Assembly (NCBI GenBank): GCA_900751995.1
Contig: CAADTP010000046.1
Location: 19,232 to 83,231 of the forward strand
Direction: 5' to 3'
DNA from: Lachnospiraceae bacterium
GTDB lineage: Bacteria; Bacillota; Clostridia; Lachnospirales; Lachnospiraceae
Length of the DNA stretch: 64,000 nt
Shown in pieces: positions 8,845 to 17,186 of the stretch (positions within the stretch are counted from its first letter, which is position 1; every line of letters starts with the position of its first letter). The notes below the pieces were generated by a model that saw only the letters and a list, made by a program, of their open reading frames with translations, was not told where the DNA came from and ran no database searches. The position numbers and the translations under genes were made by a program.

Positions 8845-9852
8845 ATGGAAAATAAAACAGTGACCATGGCACACGGTGCCGGAGGCCGTCAGACCTCAGA
8901 ACTGATCGATGAAGTATTCAAAGCGCATTTTGCAAACCCGGATCTCACAGCCGATGATGCGGCCGTGCTGGTTCCGCCTGCAGGAAAAATGGCAGTATCC
9001 ACCGATGGATTTATTGTTTCTCCGGCATTTTTTCCGGGGGGAAATATCGGCAAGCTTTCCATCTGCGGAACCGTTAATGACCTTGCCTGTATGGGAGCAA
9101 AACCGATGTATCTTACCTGCGCTTTTGTCATTGAGGAGGGTTTTCCCATGGAGAAGCTGGAGGAGATCGCCGCAGCCATGGAAAAAACAGCAAAAGAAGC
9201 CGGAGTGCGTATTGTTTCCGGAGATACTAAGGTGGCAGGAAAAGGTCAGGTTGACGGTGTGTTTATTACAACAACCGGAATGGGTGAGATCCAGGAGGGC
9301 GTTCAGGTAGGCGGTGAGCTGGCAAAACCGGGAGATGCCATTATTGTAACCGGTGATGTGGGAAGACATGGATGCACCATTCTTCTGGCAAGAGAGGATT
9401 TCGGCATTGACGCAGATGTGACAAGTGACTGCGCACCGCTGTGGGGAGCTGTAAAAGATGTACTGGATGCCACCCATAACATTCATGTGATCCGTGATGC
9501 CACAAGAGGTGGTGTCGGAACGGTTCTTTACGAGATCGCAGGACAGAGTAACGTAGGAATCCGCCTGGATGCAGCAGCTGTTCCGGTAGCTCCGGAGGTA
9601 AAGGGTGTCTGCGGCATGCTTGGCCTGGAGCCTCTTTATCTGGCATGTGAGGGACGAATGGTGATCATGGCACCAAAGGAAGAGGCAGGAAGGATCGTGG
9701 AAGCACTGCGTAAATGTCCTTATTCCAGGGACGCAGCCATTATCGGTGAAGTTACGGAAGAACAGCCGGGAAAGGTTGTCATGACTACGGAGATCGGAAC
9801 GCAGGCACTTCTTCCGCAGCCGGGAGGAGAGCTTCTGCCGAGGATCTGCTGA
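8845..9852 (+). CDS. hypE: Hydrogenase expression/formation protein HypE
   Basis: HypE dehydrates its own carbamoylated C-terminal cysteine, using ATP, to a thiocyanate that donates cyanide to iron. The 335-residue protein has the PurM/AIR-synthase fold signatures (MAHGAGGRQTSELI, DDAAVL, GDTKV, RDATRGGVGTVLYE) and ends in PRIC, with the required C-terminal Cys335. About 130 bp separate it from hypD, and no clear promoter was seen there. Its presence completes hypF-C-D-E, the whole set needed for the Fe(CN)2CO group except for the still undefined CO source. Confidence 0.96.
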   Translation: MENKTVTMAHGAGGRQTSELIDEVFKAHFANPDLTADDAAVLVPPAGKMAVSTDGFIVSPAFFPGGNIGKLSICGTVNDLACMGAKPMYLTCAFVIEEGFPMEKLEEIAAAMEKTAKEAGVRIVSGDTKVAGKGQVDGVFITTTGMGEIQEGVQVGGELAKPGDAIIVTGDVGRHGCTILLAREDFGIDADVTSDCAPLWGAVKDVLDATHNIHVIRDATRGGVGTVLYEIAGQSNVGIRLDAAAVPVAPEVKGVCGMLGLEPLYLACEGRMVIMAPKEEAGRIVEALRKCPYSRDAAIIGEVTEEQPGKVVMTTEIGTQALLPQPGGELLPRIC

Positions 9853-9879
9853 TAATATCGGAAAGGAGAGTCAGATCTT

Positions 9880-10149
9880 ATGGAGACAAGAGTGGCATTG
9901 ATCTCGATCATTGTGGAAAACAATGACGTGATCGATGATATCAACCGTTTTCTTCATGAAGCGGGAAAATATATTATCGGGAGAATGGGGATCCCTTACC
10001 GGGAAAAAGGCATCAATATCATCAGTATTGCCATTGATGCACCACAGGATGTGATCAGCTCCTTATCCGGAAAGATCGGACGCCTCAGTGGAGTTTCCGC
10101 CAAAACGGCATATTCCAATGTGATTACAAAAGCGGAGGACAGAAAATGA
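9880..10149 (+). CDS. TM1266-family ACT-domain protein (iron-only hydrogenase system putative regulator)
   Basis: An 89-residue ACT-like protein. The segments RVALISIIVENND, YIIGRMGIPYREKGINIISI and SALTGK-like LSGKIGRLSGVSAKTAYS match the small TM1266 family usually found beside HydE/HydF/HydG of [FeFe]-hydrogenases. Function is not settled. It is taken as a regulator because of its ACT-like fold. GGAAAGGAG precedes the ATG. Its stop overlaps the start of the second nifH-like gene by four bases, so it is translationally coupled to the nif-like set rather than to a hydrogenase. Confidence 0.85.
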   Translation: METRVALISIIVENNDVIDDINRFLHEAGKYIIGRMGIPYREKGINIISIAIDAPQDVISSLSGKIGRLSGVSAKTAYSNVITKAEDRK

Positions 10150-10913
10150 TAAAAGTTGCGGTATACGGAAAGGGCGGCATCGGAAAATCTACTACGGTTT
10201 CCAATGTGGCAGCTGCCCTTGCGGAAAAGGGAATGAAAGTGATGCAGATCGGCTGTGATCCCAAGGCAGATTCCACGATCCTTCTCAGGCATGGAAAAAA
10301 GGTTCCCACTGTGCTGGAGCTGTATAACGAAAAACGCCAGGAGCTGAAGCTTACGGATATGGTGCAGATCGGATATGGGGGTGTAGTCTGTGTGGAAGCC
10401 GGCGGTCCTGCACCGGGGCTTGGATGTGCGGGAAGAGGTATCATTACTGCTCTCGAGAAGCTTAAGGAAAACGGAGCCTATGAGACCTATAAACCGGACA
10501 TTGTTTTTTATGACGTACTGGGAGATGTTGTCTGCGGTGGATTTTCCATGCCCATGCGAAAGGGGTATGCAGATAAGGTATTTATCATCACCTCCGGAGA
10601 AAACATGGCCATCCATGCAGGGGCAAATATTGCCATGGCAGTGGATAATTTCAGAAACAGAGGATATGCATCTCTTGGCGGCGTGATCCTGAACCGGCGG
10701 AACGTGCCGGGAGAGGAAGAAAAAGTCCGGGAGCTGGCAGAGGATTTTCATACGCGGGTAGTGGGAACGCTTTCCAGAAGTGAACTGGTCCTGGAAGCAG
10801 AGAATCGAGGAAAAACTCTTCTGGAAGCTTATCCGGATTGTGAGATGGCAGAGGAGTACCGGACACTGGCCGAGCAGATCCTGAGTGCATGCAGGGAGGA
10901 AGGCTCATGTTAA
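10146..10913 (+). CDS. NifH-like nitrogenase iron-protein homologue, second copy
   Basis: A 255-residue paralogue of the protein at 1812. It has GKGGIGKST (residues 8-16), Cys94 in GLGCAGRG and Cys130 in DVVCGGF, so both cluster ligands are kept. The N-terminal half is close to the first copy, while the C-terminal third (NRRNVPGEEEKVRELAEDF) differs more. Two divergent copies, each followed by its own D and K partners, suggest two dedicated electron donors rather than a simple duplication. It overlaps the ACT gene before it and the NifD-like gene after it. Confidence 0.9.
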   Translation: MIKVAVYGKGGIGKSTTVSNVAAALAEKGMKVMQIGCDPKADSTILLRHGKKVPTVLELYNEKRQELKLTDMVQIGYGGVVCVEAGGPAPGLGCAGRGIITALEKLKENGAYETYKPDIVFYDVLGDVVCGGFSMPMRKGYADKVFIITSGENMAIHAGANIAMAVDNFRNRGYASLGGVILNRRNVPGEEEKVRELAEDFHTRVVGTLSRSELVLEAENRGKTLLEAYPDCEMAEEYRTLAEQILSACREEGSC

Positions 10914-12250
10914 AAAGAGTTGGTAACAGAGAGCTTTCGGGAAAAACAGAAATATTTATAAAGGAAGCCTCTTTTCCGGTTCCCTTTCAGCCGGGGCTGG
11001 AATTTAATTCACCGGTCCATGGAAACTGGAATATCGTACATACGGGAATGCTGGTTCCGGAAGCAAGGCAGATCTACGTCTGTGCGGATAACTGCATGCG
11101 TGGCGTTGTGCTGACTGCCGCAGAGATGAATGCGGCAGACCGTTTTTCCTTTGTGATCGTGGAGGAAAAGGATCTTCTGGGCGGAAATCTGGAGGATGTG
11201 ACCATTGAAGGCGTGACGGACATTCTGAACCGGCTGGATGAGAAGCCAAAGGCAGTATTGCTTTTTACCGTGTGTCTTCATCATTTTCTGGGAAGTGATC
11301 TGGACCGCATCTACGGCGAACTGGAAGAAAGATTTCCGGAGATCTTTTTTATGCGATGCTTTATGGATCCTGTCATGCAGAAAACAGGTCCGACTCCGGA
11401 TCAGAAGCTGCGCCGTGCCATGTATGATGCAGTACCGGAGAGGAAAGCAGATCCGGAATGTGTCACAGTCCTGGGCAGTGATTTTGTGCTGGATGAGAGT
11501 GCAGATATCTGCCGGATCCTGAAAAAGAACGGAATCCGTCTCCGGGAAGCACCGGCCTGTAAGAACTGGGAGGATTATCAGAGCCTGGGAGAGGGAAGCC
11601 TGATCCTTAACTGCTATCCGGCAGGAAAATTCGGAGTACAGCAGCAGGCGGAGAGACTTGGAAGGCCGTTTTTATATCTGCCCGGAAGCTTTGACTATGA
11701 GGAGATAGAGACGCAGGAAAAGTATTTGCTGGAGCTGCTGGATCAGCACAGCTGCGGTAAAAATGGCCTGGATATCAAAACGGAGATCCGAAAATGCGAG
11801 GAGGCTCTTTCCCATGCACACCAGATCATCGGTGACACTCCCATAGCTGTGGATTATCTTTTTCATCCAAGACCTCTGGGACTTGCAAAGCTTCTCCTTA
11901 CCCATGGATTTCAGGTACAGTCCGTTTTTCTGGACAGTATCAGCCCGGAAGAAAAAGAAGTATTTTTCTGGCTGAAGGAGAATTATCCGGAACTCAGGCT
12001 GATTTCGACTGTTCGCCCGGAGATGAGAGTGCGGCCACGGCAGCATTTCGGAAAAATCCTTGCCGTCGGACAAAAAGCAGCCTGGTTTACCGGAAGCCGG
12101 AATTTTGTCAATATGGTACAGGGCGGCGGGCTCTGGGGCTTTGACGGGATTAGACGTACTGCACAGCTGATGCTGGAGGCATTTAATGAGGAAAAAGCTC
12201 CGGAGGATCTGATCGTTCGAAAGGGATGGGGGTGCGAAAGCTGCATATGA
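10907..12250 (+). CDS. Nitrogenase component 1-like protein, NifD-type, second set
   Basis: A 447-residue member of the component 1 family. Cys59 and Cys63 (CADNC) occupy the second cluster-cysteine site and Cys123 (TVCLHHFLGSD) the third. The first NifD cysteine is absent. The C-terminus ends WGCESCI, an extra Cys pair not seen in the first-set protein. I chose the ATG at 10907 because GGAGGAAGGCTC precedes it, while an ATG at 10889 has no ribosome site. It overlaps both neighbours. Sequence is clearly diverged from the first-set NifD-like protein, so the two complexes probably do different jobs. Confidence 0.8.
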   Translation: MLKRVGNRELSGKTEIFIKEASFPVPFQPGLEFNSPVHGNWNIVHTGMLVPEARQIYVCADNCMRGVVLTAAEMNAADRFSFVIVEEKDLLGGNLEDVTIEGVTDILNRLDEKPKAVLLFTVCLHHFLGSDLDRIYGELEERFPEIFFMRCFMDPVMQKTGPTPDQKLRRAMYDAVPERKADPECVTVLGSDFVLDESADICRILKKNGIRLREAPACKNWEDYQSLGEGSLILNCYPAGKFGVQQQAERLGRPFLYLPGSFDYEEIETQEKYLLELLDQHSCGKNGLDIKTEIRKCEEALSHAHQIIGDTPIAVDYLFHPRPLGLAKLLLTHGFQVQSVFLDSISPEEKEVFFWLKENYPELRLISTVRPEMRVRPRQHFGKILAVGQKAAWFTGSRNFVNMVQGGGLWGFDGIRRTAQLMLEAFNEEKAPEDLIVRKGWGCESCI

Positions 12251-13563
12251 GACAGGCATATCGGATCATACCAATCTACACGGCAGACGTGTCGGGTGTC
12301 TGCTCCGCGTTGTATGAGCTTGGAGGAATGACAGTGATGCATGATCCCTCCGGCTGTAATTCTACCTATAATACCCATGATGAGATCCGGTGGTACGACC
12401 AGGACAGTCTGATCTTTATCTCAGGTCTTACGGATATCGATGCCATTATGGGAAATGATGAGAAATTTCTTCAGGATATCGAAGAGGCGGAAAAGGAGCT
12501 GAAACCGAAATTTATTGCACTTGCAAGTTCACCGATCCCCTTTATGAACGGAACAGATTTTCAGGGACTGGCCCGTGCACTTACAGCAAGGACCGAAATT
12601 CCGGTATTTTCGGTTCCGACCAGCGGCATGCACGACTATGTATACGGAGCAGGGCTGGCACTGGCGGAAATCGCAGGACATTTCACAGGAGCAGCAGAGA
12701 AAACCGGAAGGTGTTTAGAAGTACCGACGGGATCTGCGGAAAGATCTACAGAGAAGAGAAGCAGGAAATTAAATCTTCTTGGAGCAACACCCCTCGATCT
12801 TGGCCCGCAGTCTGCAGTAGATGCAATGAAAAAACGTCTGAAAAACTATGGCTGGGAGATACTTTCCACCTGGGCTATGGGGGATACGCTGGAAGCTTTG
12901 TCCCGTGCCGGTGAAGCAGCGGTAAACCTTGTGGTATCCTCTGTGGGGATCCCGGCGGCCAATGTGCTGAAAGAAAAATTCGGTACGCCATTTCTCGTGG
13001 GGACTCCTGTGGAAGGCTATGAGGGACAGATTTCAGATGCACTTGAGCGGATCGCGGATAGATCCTGTGGAGAGTGGGTAAATAAGAAGGATGACTCCGC
13101 AGAGGAAAGCGGAGGGCAGATCTTAGGAAAACAGGAGGAACTGTGGAAAGTAACTCCGGAGCAGGTAATCTATTTTCAGGGAAGGAACAGTCTGTCAGCA
13201 GTATCTGACCCTTCAGGAGAAAGCAGGGAAATGCCCGACAAAGATGAGATATTTTTTTCCGTACCGGACATTACCATCATCGGAGAACCGGTTACCATGG
13301 GCTCCCTGGCAGCAGTCATAGAGCAGAAATACGGAAAAAAGGTTCAGCTGCTCTGTCCGCTGGAGATCACAGAGGGACTTTTGCGCAAGGGAGATGAAAC
13401 CATCTGTGGCGAGGAAGCCATGGAAGAAAAGCTGAAAACAGCCAGGATCATTGTGGCAGACCCACTCTATCGTCCGATCTGTCCGAAAACAGCCATTTTT
13501 TATGAGATGCCGCATATTGCGTTTTCCGGAAGGATATATCTCAGAAAATATTTTCCGGAATAA
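12247..13563 (+). CDS. Nitrogenase component 1-like protein, NifK-type, second set
   Basis: A 438-residue protein with the NifK-type opening (SGVCSALYELGG), Cys19 and Cys37 (HDPSGCNST) at the first two cluster sites, and ASSPIPFMNGTDF at the third site, where cysteine is missing as in the first set. It is about 93 residues longer than the first-set K protein, partly through a charged insert around residues 274-330 (KKDDSAEESGGQ). The chosen ATG forms an ATGA overlap. An upstream ATG at 12226 would add seven residues. It is the last gene before the terminator at 13599. Confidence 0.8.
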   Translation: MRQAYRIIPIYTADVSGVCSALYELGGMTVMHDPSGCNSTYNTHDEIRWYDQDSLIFISGLTDIDAIMGNDEKFLQDIEEAEKELKPKFIALASSPIPFMNGTDFQGLARALTARTEIPVFSVPTSGMHDYVYGAGLALAEIAGHFTGAAEKTGRCLEVPTGSAERSTEKRSRKLNLLGATPLDLGPQSAVDAMKKRLKNYGWEILSTWAMGDTLEALSRAGEAAVNLVVSSVGIPAANVLKEKFGTPFLVGTPVEGYEGQISDALERIADRSCGEWVNKKDDSAEESGGQILGKQEELWKVTPEQVIYFQGRNSLSAVSDPSGESREMPDKDEIFFSVPDITIIGEPVTMGSLAAVIEQKYGKKVQLLCPLEITEGLLRKGDETICGEEAMEEKLKTARIIVADPLYRPICPKTAIFYEMPHIAFSGRIYLRKYFPE

Positions 13564-13598
13564 TTTCAGAAAAACAACATAAACTATAAGAAACCGTA

Positions 13599-13629
13599 AA
13601 GGCGTTGCAGAAATATGCAGCGCCTTTTT
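13599..13629 (+). terminator. Intrinsic terminator of the nif-like/hyp cluster
   Basis: AAGGCGTTGCA (13599-13609) pairs with TGCAGCGCCTT (13616-13626) with one G-T pair, followed by a short T run. It marks the end of a transcript of roughly 12 kb that starts near 1505. Confidence 0.8.
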
Positions 13630-13672
13630 CCGGCAGTAATACCGGAAATGGAGTATATATGGAGGGATTTTT

Positions 13673-14104
13673 ATGTGGGGATTTTTGTCAGCACTGATCT
13701 CAGGTGTACTGATGAGTATTCAAGGGGTATTTAACACAAATGTAACAAAACAGACCAGTCTGTGGGTTTCAACCGGCTGGGTACAGTTTTCTGCATTTCT
13801 GGTCTGTGTGGCAGCATGGTTTTTTACAGGCAGAGAAAGTATCGGCATGCTGTGGCAGGTAGAGGCTAAATATAATTTACTCGGAGGAGTGATCGGTGCA
13901 TTTATCACTATCACAGTGATCCGGAGTATGGGAAGTCTGGGGCCTGCGCGGGCGGTTATGCTTATTGTCATTTCTCAGCTTGCGGTGGCTTATCTTATAG
14001 AATTGCTGGGGATTTTTGGTGTGGAAAGAGCAGATTTTCAGTGGAGAAAGCTGTTGGGAATGCTGATCTGTATTGCAGGTGTGGTTATTTTCAAATGGAA
14101 ATAG
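13673..14104 (+). CDS. DMT-family (YdcZ/DUF606) membrane transporter
   Basis: A 143-residue protein with four or five hydrophobic segments. It begins with SALISGVLMSIQGVFNT and contains GGVIGAFITITVIRSMG, GPARAVMLIVISQL and a C-terminal KLLGMLICIAGVVIFKWK, which fit the small YdcZ family of drug/metabolite superfamily proteins. These often act in pairs and their substrates are unknown. GGAGGGATTTTT precedes the ATG. No partner gene is adjacent. Confidence 0.75.
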   Translation: MWGFLSALISGVLMSIQGVFNTNVTKQTSLWVSTGWVQFSAFLVCVAAWFFTGRESIGMLWQVEAKYNLLGGVIGAFITITVIRSMGSLGPARAVMLIVISQLAVAYLIELLGIFGVERADFQWRKLLGMLICIAGVVIFKWK

Positions 14105-14177
14105 AAATAAAAGTATTGTAATATTTGTAATACTTCGTTAAAATAAGGTATGGTTTTGCATGAGTAACGGGGCACCT

Positions 14178-14209
14178 GCCGCCACATCGGCGGAAAGGAG
14201 TGAACCGCC
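14178..14209 (+). promoter_or_regulatory. Candidate ribosome-site switch before the ComEA-like gene
   Basis: CCGCC (14179-14183) can pair with GGCGG (14189-14193), leaving the AAAGGAG ribosome site (14194-14200) free. GGCGG can instead pair with a second CCGCC (14205-14209), which puts the ribosome site in the hairpin loop. The two structures exclude each other. Confidence 0.35.
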
Positions 14210-14214
14210 TACCT

Positions 14215-15042
14215 ATGAAAATAAGATCACATATCAGAAGTGTTCGGCTTGTTTTTTCCATATTTTTGTTACAGATCCTGGCAGGGCTGACAGGCTGTAA
14301 GGATGACGGAACAGAATTTATGGAGAAAGAACTGGTGCAGGAAGAAAGTACGGAAGCATCCGGAATGGATGCAGAGCAGGAAGAACCGAAGGATACGGAA
14401 AGTGAAGTATCTGGGAAGGCATCCGCAGGGGCTGTGGCAGATATATCACAGAAGAAACAGAATGAGTCTGCGGAGGAACCGGCTCCGGAGGTTGAAAAAC
14501 AGCTGCCGGAGATCTCAGACACCCCTCAGACCATTTATGTAGATATATGTGGAGCAGTGACCAGTCCGGGAGTCTATGAGCTTCCATATGGCAGCCGTGT
14601 TTTTCAGGCTATCGAGCAGGCCGGAGGATATCTTCCGGAAGCTGCGGCAAGCTATCTCAACCGTGCTAAGGGACTTTCCGATGGACAGCAGGTTTATGTG
14701 CCTACCCAGGCGGAGGTGGACAGCCAGCGGATCGCAGCTACCCAAGATGGATCGGAAGTCACAGCAGAAAACAGTACCGAAACGGCGAGCGGACAGAAAT
14801 CCGCCGGAGAGGATTCCGGTGAAGCTGAGACTGCATCTTCCACAGAGCAGAAGATCGATCTGAACACCGCTGATGTATCCCAGCTTACTACTCTCACAGG
14901 TGTAGGGGAGTCCAAGGCCCTGGCGATCATCGCTTACAGGGAAGAGAACGGTCCCTTTACTTCAGCAGAGGATATCATGAATGTACCAGGCATCAAAGAA
15001 GGAACCTATGAGAAGATAAAGGATAAAATAGCAATAAAGTAA
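14215..15042 (+). CDS. ComEA-like lipoprotein, SLBB plus helix-hairpin-helix DNA-binding domain
   Basis: A 275-residue exported protein. The N-terminus (LLQILAGLTGC) is a lipoprotein signal with lipobox. An acidic Glu/Ser/Ala linker follows, then an SLBB-type beta-grasp domain (TIYVDICGAVTSPGVYELP), a second low-complexity linker, and a C-terminal helix-hairpin-helix pair (IDLNTADVSQLTTLTGVGESKALAII...NVPGIKEGTYEKI). ComEA proteins bind incoming DNA outside the membrane and hand it to ComEC, which is encoded at 18179. The ATG at 14215 is preferred over a GTG at 14200 that overlaps the ribosome site. Confidence 0.88.
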   Translation: MKIRSHIRSVRLVFSIFLLQILAGLTGCKDDGTEFMEKELVQEESTEASGMDAEQEEPKDTESEVSGKASAGAVADISQKKQNESAEEPAPEVEKQLPEISDTPQTIYVDICGAVTSPGVYELPYGSRVFQAIEQAGGYLPEAAASYLNRAKGLSDGQQVYVPTQAEVDSQRIAATQDGSEVTAENSTETASGQKSAGEDSGEAETASSTEQKIDLNTADVSQLTTLTGVGESKALAIIAYREENGPFTSAEDIMNVPGIKEGTYEKIKDKIAIK

Positions 15043-15052
15043 GGAGCGCTAA

Positions 15053-15742
15053 ATGAGCAGGAAAGTATTGGTAGTAGATGATGAGAAACTGATTGTCAAG
15101 GGACTTCGCTTCAGTCTGGAGCAGGACGGAATGGAAGTGGACTGTGCCTATGACGGAGAGGAAGCACTGGAAAAAGCAAAAGCAGGAGAGTACGATATCA
15201 TCCTTCTTGACCTGATGCTTCCCAAAATGGACGGTCTTGAGGTATGCCAGCAGATCCGTGAATTTTCCAATGTTCCAATCATCATGCTTACAGCAAAAGG
15301 AGAAGATATGGATAAGATCCTGGGTCTGGAATACGGAGCTGATGATTATGTCACCAAGCCTTTCAATATCCTGGAAGTCAAAGCCCGCATCAAGGCGATC
15401 ATCCGCCGTGCAGGCAGCAAACAGGACAAGCAGGAGAAGGCCAAGACTGTGGAAGTCGGAGAACTGAAGCTGGACTGCGAAGGACGCCGCGTATTTATCT
15501 CCGGAAAAGAGATCAACCTCACAGCCAAGGAATTTGATGTGCTGGAACTGCTGGTATTCAATCCGAACAAGGTATACAGCAGAGAAAATCTTCTGAATAT
15601 CGTATGGGGCTATGAATATCCGGGAGATGTCCGTACCGTAGATGTACATATCCGCCGCCTGAGAGAAAAGATCGAGGCCAATCCCAGTGAGCCGAAATAT
15701 GTACACACCAAATGGGGTGTGGGCTACTATTTCCAGGCATAA
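15053..15742 (+). CDS. OmpR/PhoB-family response regulator
   Basis: A 229-residue two-component regulator. The receiver domain (residues 1-120) has the acidic pocket VVDDEK, the phosphoacceptor Asp53 in LLDLMLP and the conserved TAKGE and KPF motifs. The C-terminal winged helix (TAKEFDVLELL, RTVDVHIRRLREKIE) is of the OmpR type. It resembles WalR/YycF-like regulators of cell-wall metabolism, which cannot be proven here. AAGGAGCGCTAA precedes the ATG, and the cognate kinase begins three bases after the stop. Confidence 0.93.
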   Translation: MSRKVLVVDDEKLIVKGLRFSLEQDGMEVDCAYDGEEALEKAKAGEYDIILLDLMLPKMDGLEVCQQIREFSNVPIIMLTAKGEDMDKILGLEYGADDYVTKPFNILEVKARIKAIIRRAGSKQDKQEKAKTVEVGELKLDCEGRRVFISGKEINLTAKEFDVLELLVFNPNKVYSRENLLNIVWGYEYPGDVRTVDVHIRRLREKIEANPSEPKYVHTKWGVGYYFQA

Positions 15743-15745
15743 CCT

Positions 15746-17176
15746 GTGAAGTTCAAAAAGAACGGCAAATTTTTCAAAAGTCTCCGCTTTCGTATTCTGA
15801 TCATCCTGATTATACTGGGAATCGTACCGAGTGTCATCGTAACGGAAATGGTCATTGCCAACTATGAAGATCGTGCCATTGCCAACCGTGTGCAGAGCAT
15901 GGAGAACATCTGTGACATCATGTGCGACCTGCTGATCAAGGAGAATTATCTGAATGACACCAGCTCTCAGACGGTGAACAGCAAGCTGGAATTACTGTCC
16001 AACAGCTATGGTGGCAGGATTCTCATTGTAGACAGGGATTTCAGGATCATCAAGGATACCTATGGCGTGGATGAGGGCAGGACTCTGGTTTCCCAGAAAG
16101 TATTGAACTGTTTTAAAGGAGAAGATGCCTACCAATATGATTCTGACAGCCAGAAGCTGATCCTGGCAGTTCCGGTAAAAAGTCCGGATGTAAAACAGGT
16201 GCAGGGTGCCATGATGATCATGGCATCTTCCAGTGAGGTGACAGCAACCATCCATGAACTGGAGCAGAAAGGGATTCTGATCATCGGTATCATTGTAGTG
16301 CTGGCCATTTTTCTGGGTTATATTCTTTCCACGATCCTGGTGAAGCCATTTGCCAGGGTAACGAAAGCAATCGAGGACCTTACAGACGGATATCAGAATG
16401 AGGAGATCTCGGTACCGGATTATACAGAGACAGCTTTGATCACAGATGCATTTAACAAGATGCTTTCCAGAATGAAGACGTTGGATGAATCCAGACAGGA
16501 GTTTGTATCCAATGTGTCTCATGAGCTGAAGACACCTATGACTTCAATGAAGGTTCTGGCGGATTCGCTGGTAGGACAGCAGGGGGTTCCGGAGGAACTG
16601 TATCAGGAATTTCTTTCTGATATCACAGAAGAGATTGACAGAGAGAACAAGATCATCACCGATCTGCTCTCCCTGGTAAAAATGGACAAAAAAGCAGCCG
16701 ATATGAATATCAGCAATATGAATATCAATGAGCTGCTGGAGAATATCCTGAAGCGTCTCCGTCCTATTGCAGATCAGAGAAGGATTGACCTGATCCTGGA
16801 TTCGTTCCGACCGGTAACCGCAGATGTGGATGAGGTGAAATTTACCCTTGCCATCAGTAACCTGGTCGAAAATGGCATCAAATACAATGTAGATGAGGGA
16901 TGGGTCCGCGTAACACTGGATGCGGATCATAAGGATTTCTATGTGACGGTTGCAGATTCCGGCCTGGGAATACCGGAAGATTCCATTGAACGGATCTTTG
17001 AGCGTTTTTATCGTGTGGATAAATCCCATTCCAGAGAGATCGGCGGAACCGGTCTTGGACTTGCTATTACAAGAAGTTCTATAGCCATGCATCATGGGAT
17101 CATCAAGGTATCCAGCAAAGAGGGCGAGGGAACCACATTTACCGTGAAGATCCCGCTGTCCTATATCCCGTCCTAG
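15746..17176 (+). CDS. Two-component sensor histidine kinase (HAMP, HisKA, HATPase)
   Basis: A 476-residue membrane kinase partner of the preceding regulator. Two membrane segments (residues about 12-35 and 173-195) flank an extracytoplasmic sensor of about 140 residues. HAMP follows, then the H-box with His259 (NVSHELKTPMTS), N-box (LVENGIKYN) and G-boxes (DSGLGIPE, GGTGLGLAI). It has no PAS domain, unlike many WalK kinases. The start is GTG at 15746. The following GerMN gene begins 10 bp later, which ties this pair to envelope or spore-related functions. Confidence 0.93.
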   Translation: MKFKKNGKFFKSLRFRILIILIILGIVPSVIVTEMVIANYEDRAIANRVQSMENICDIMCDLLIKENYLNDTSSQTVNSKLELLSNSYGGRILIVDRDFRIIKDTYGVDEGRTLVSQKVLNCFKGEDAYQYDSDSQKLILAVPVKSPDVKQVQGAMMIMASSSEVTATIHELEQKGILIIGIIVVLAIFLGYILSTILVKPFARVTKAIEDLTDGYQNEEISVPDYTETALITDAFNKMLSRMKTLDESRQEFVSNVSHELKTPMTSMKVLADSLVGQQGVPEELYQEFLSDITEEIDRENKIITDLLSLVKMDKKAADMNISNMNINELLENILKRLRPIADQRRIDLILDSFRPVTADVDEVKFTLAISNLVENGIKYNVDEGWVRVTLDADHKDFYVTVADSGLGIPEDSIERIFERFYRVDKSHSREIGGTGLGLAITRSSIAMHHGIIKVSSKEGEGTTFTVKIPLSYIPS

Positions 17177-17186
17177 GAGGTACAGC

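Noticed and set aside
1812..13563. Interpretation as a true nitrogen-fixation (nif) cluster
   Set aside because: nifB, nifE, nifN and nifV are not recognisable. The component-1 proteins lack several P-cluster cysteines, and the NifH-like proteins are short. The name nitrogenase-like is safer.
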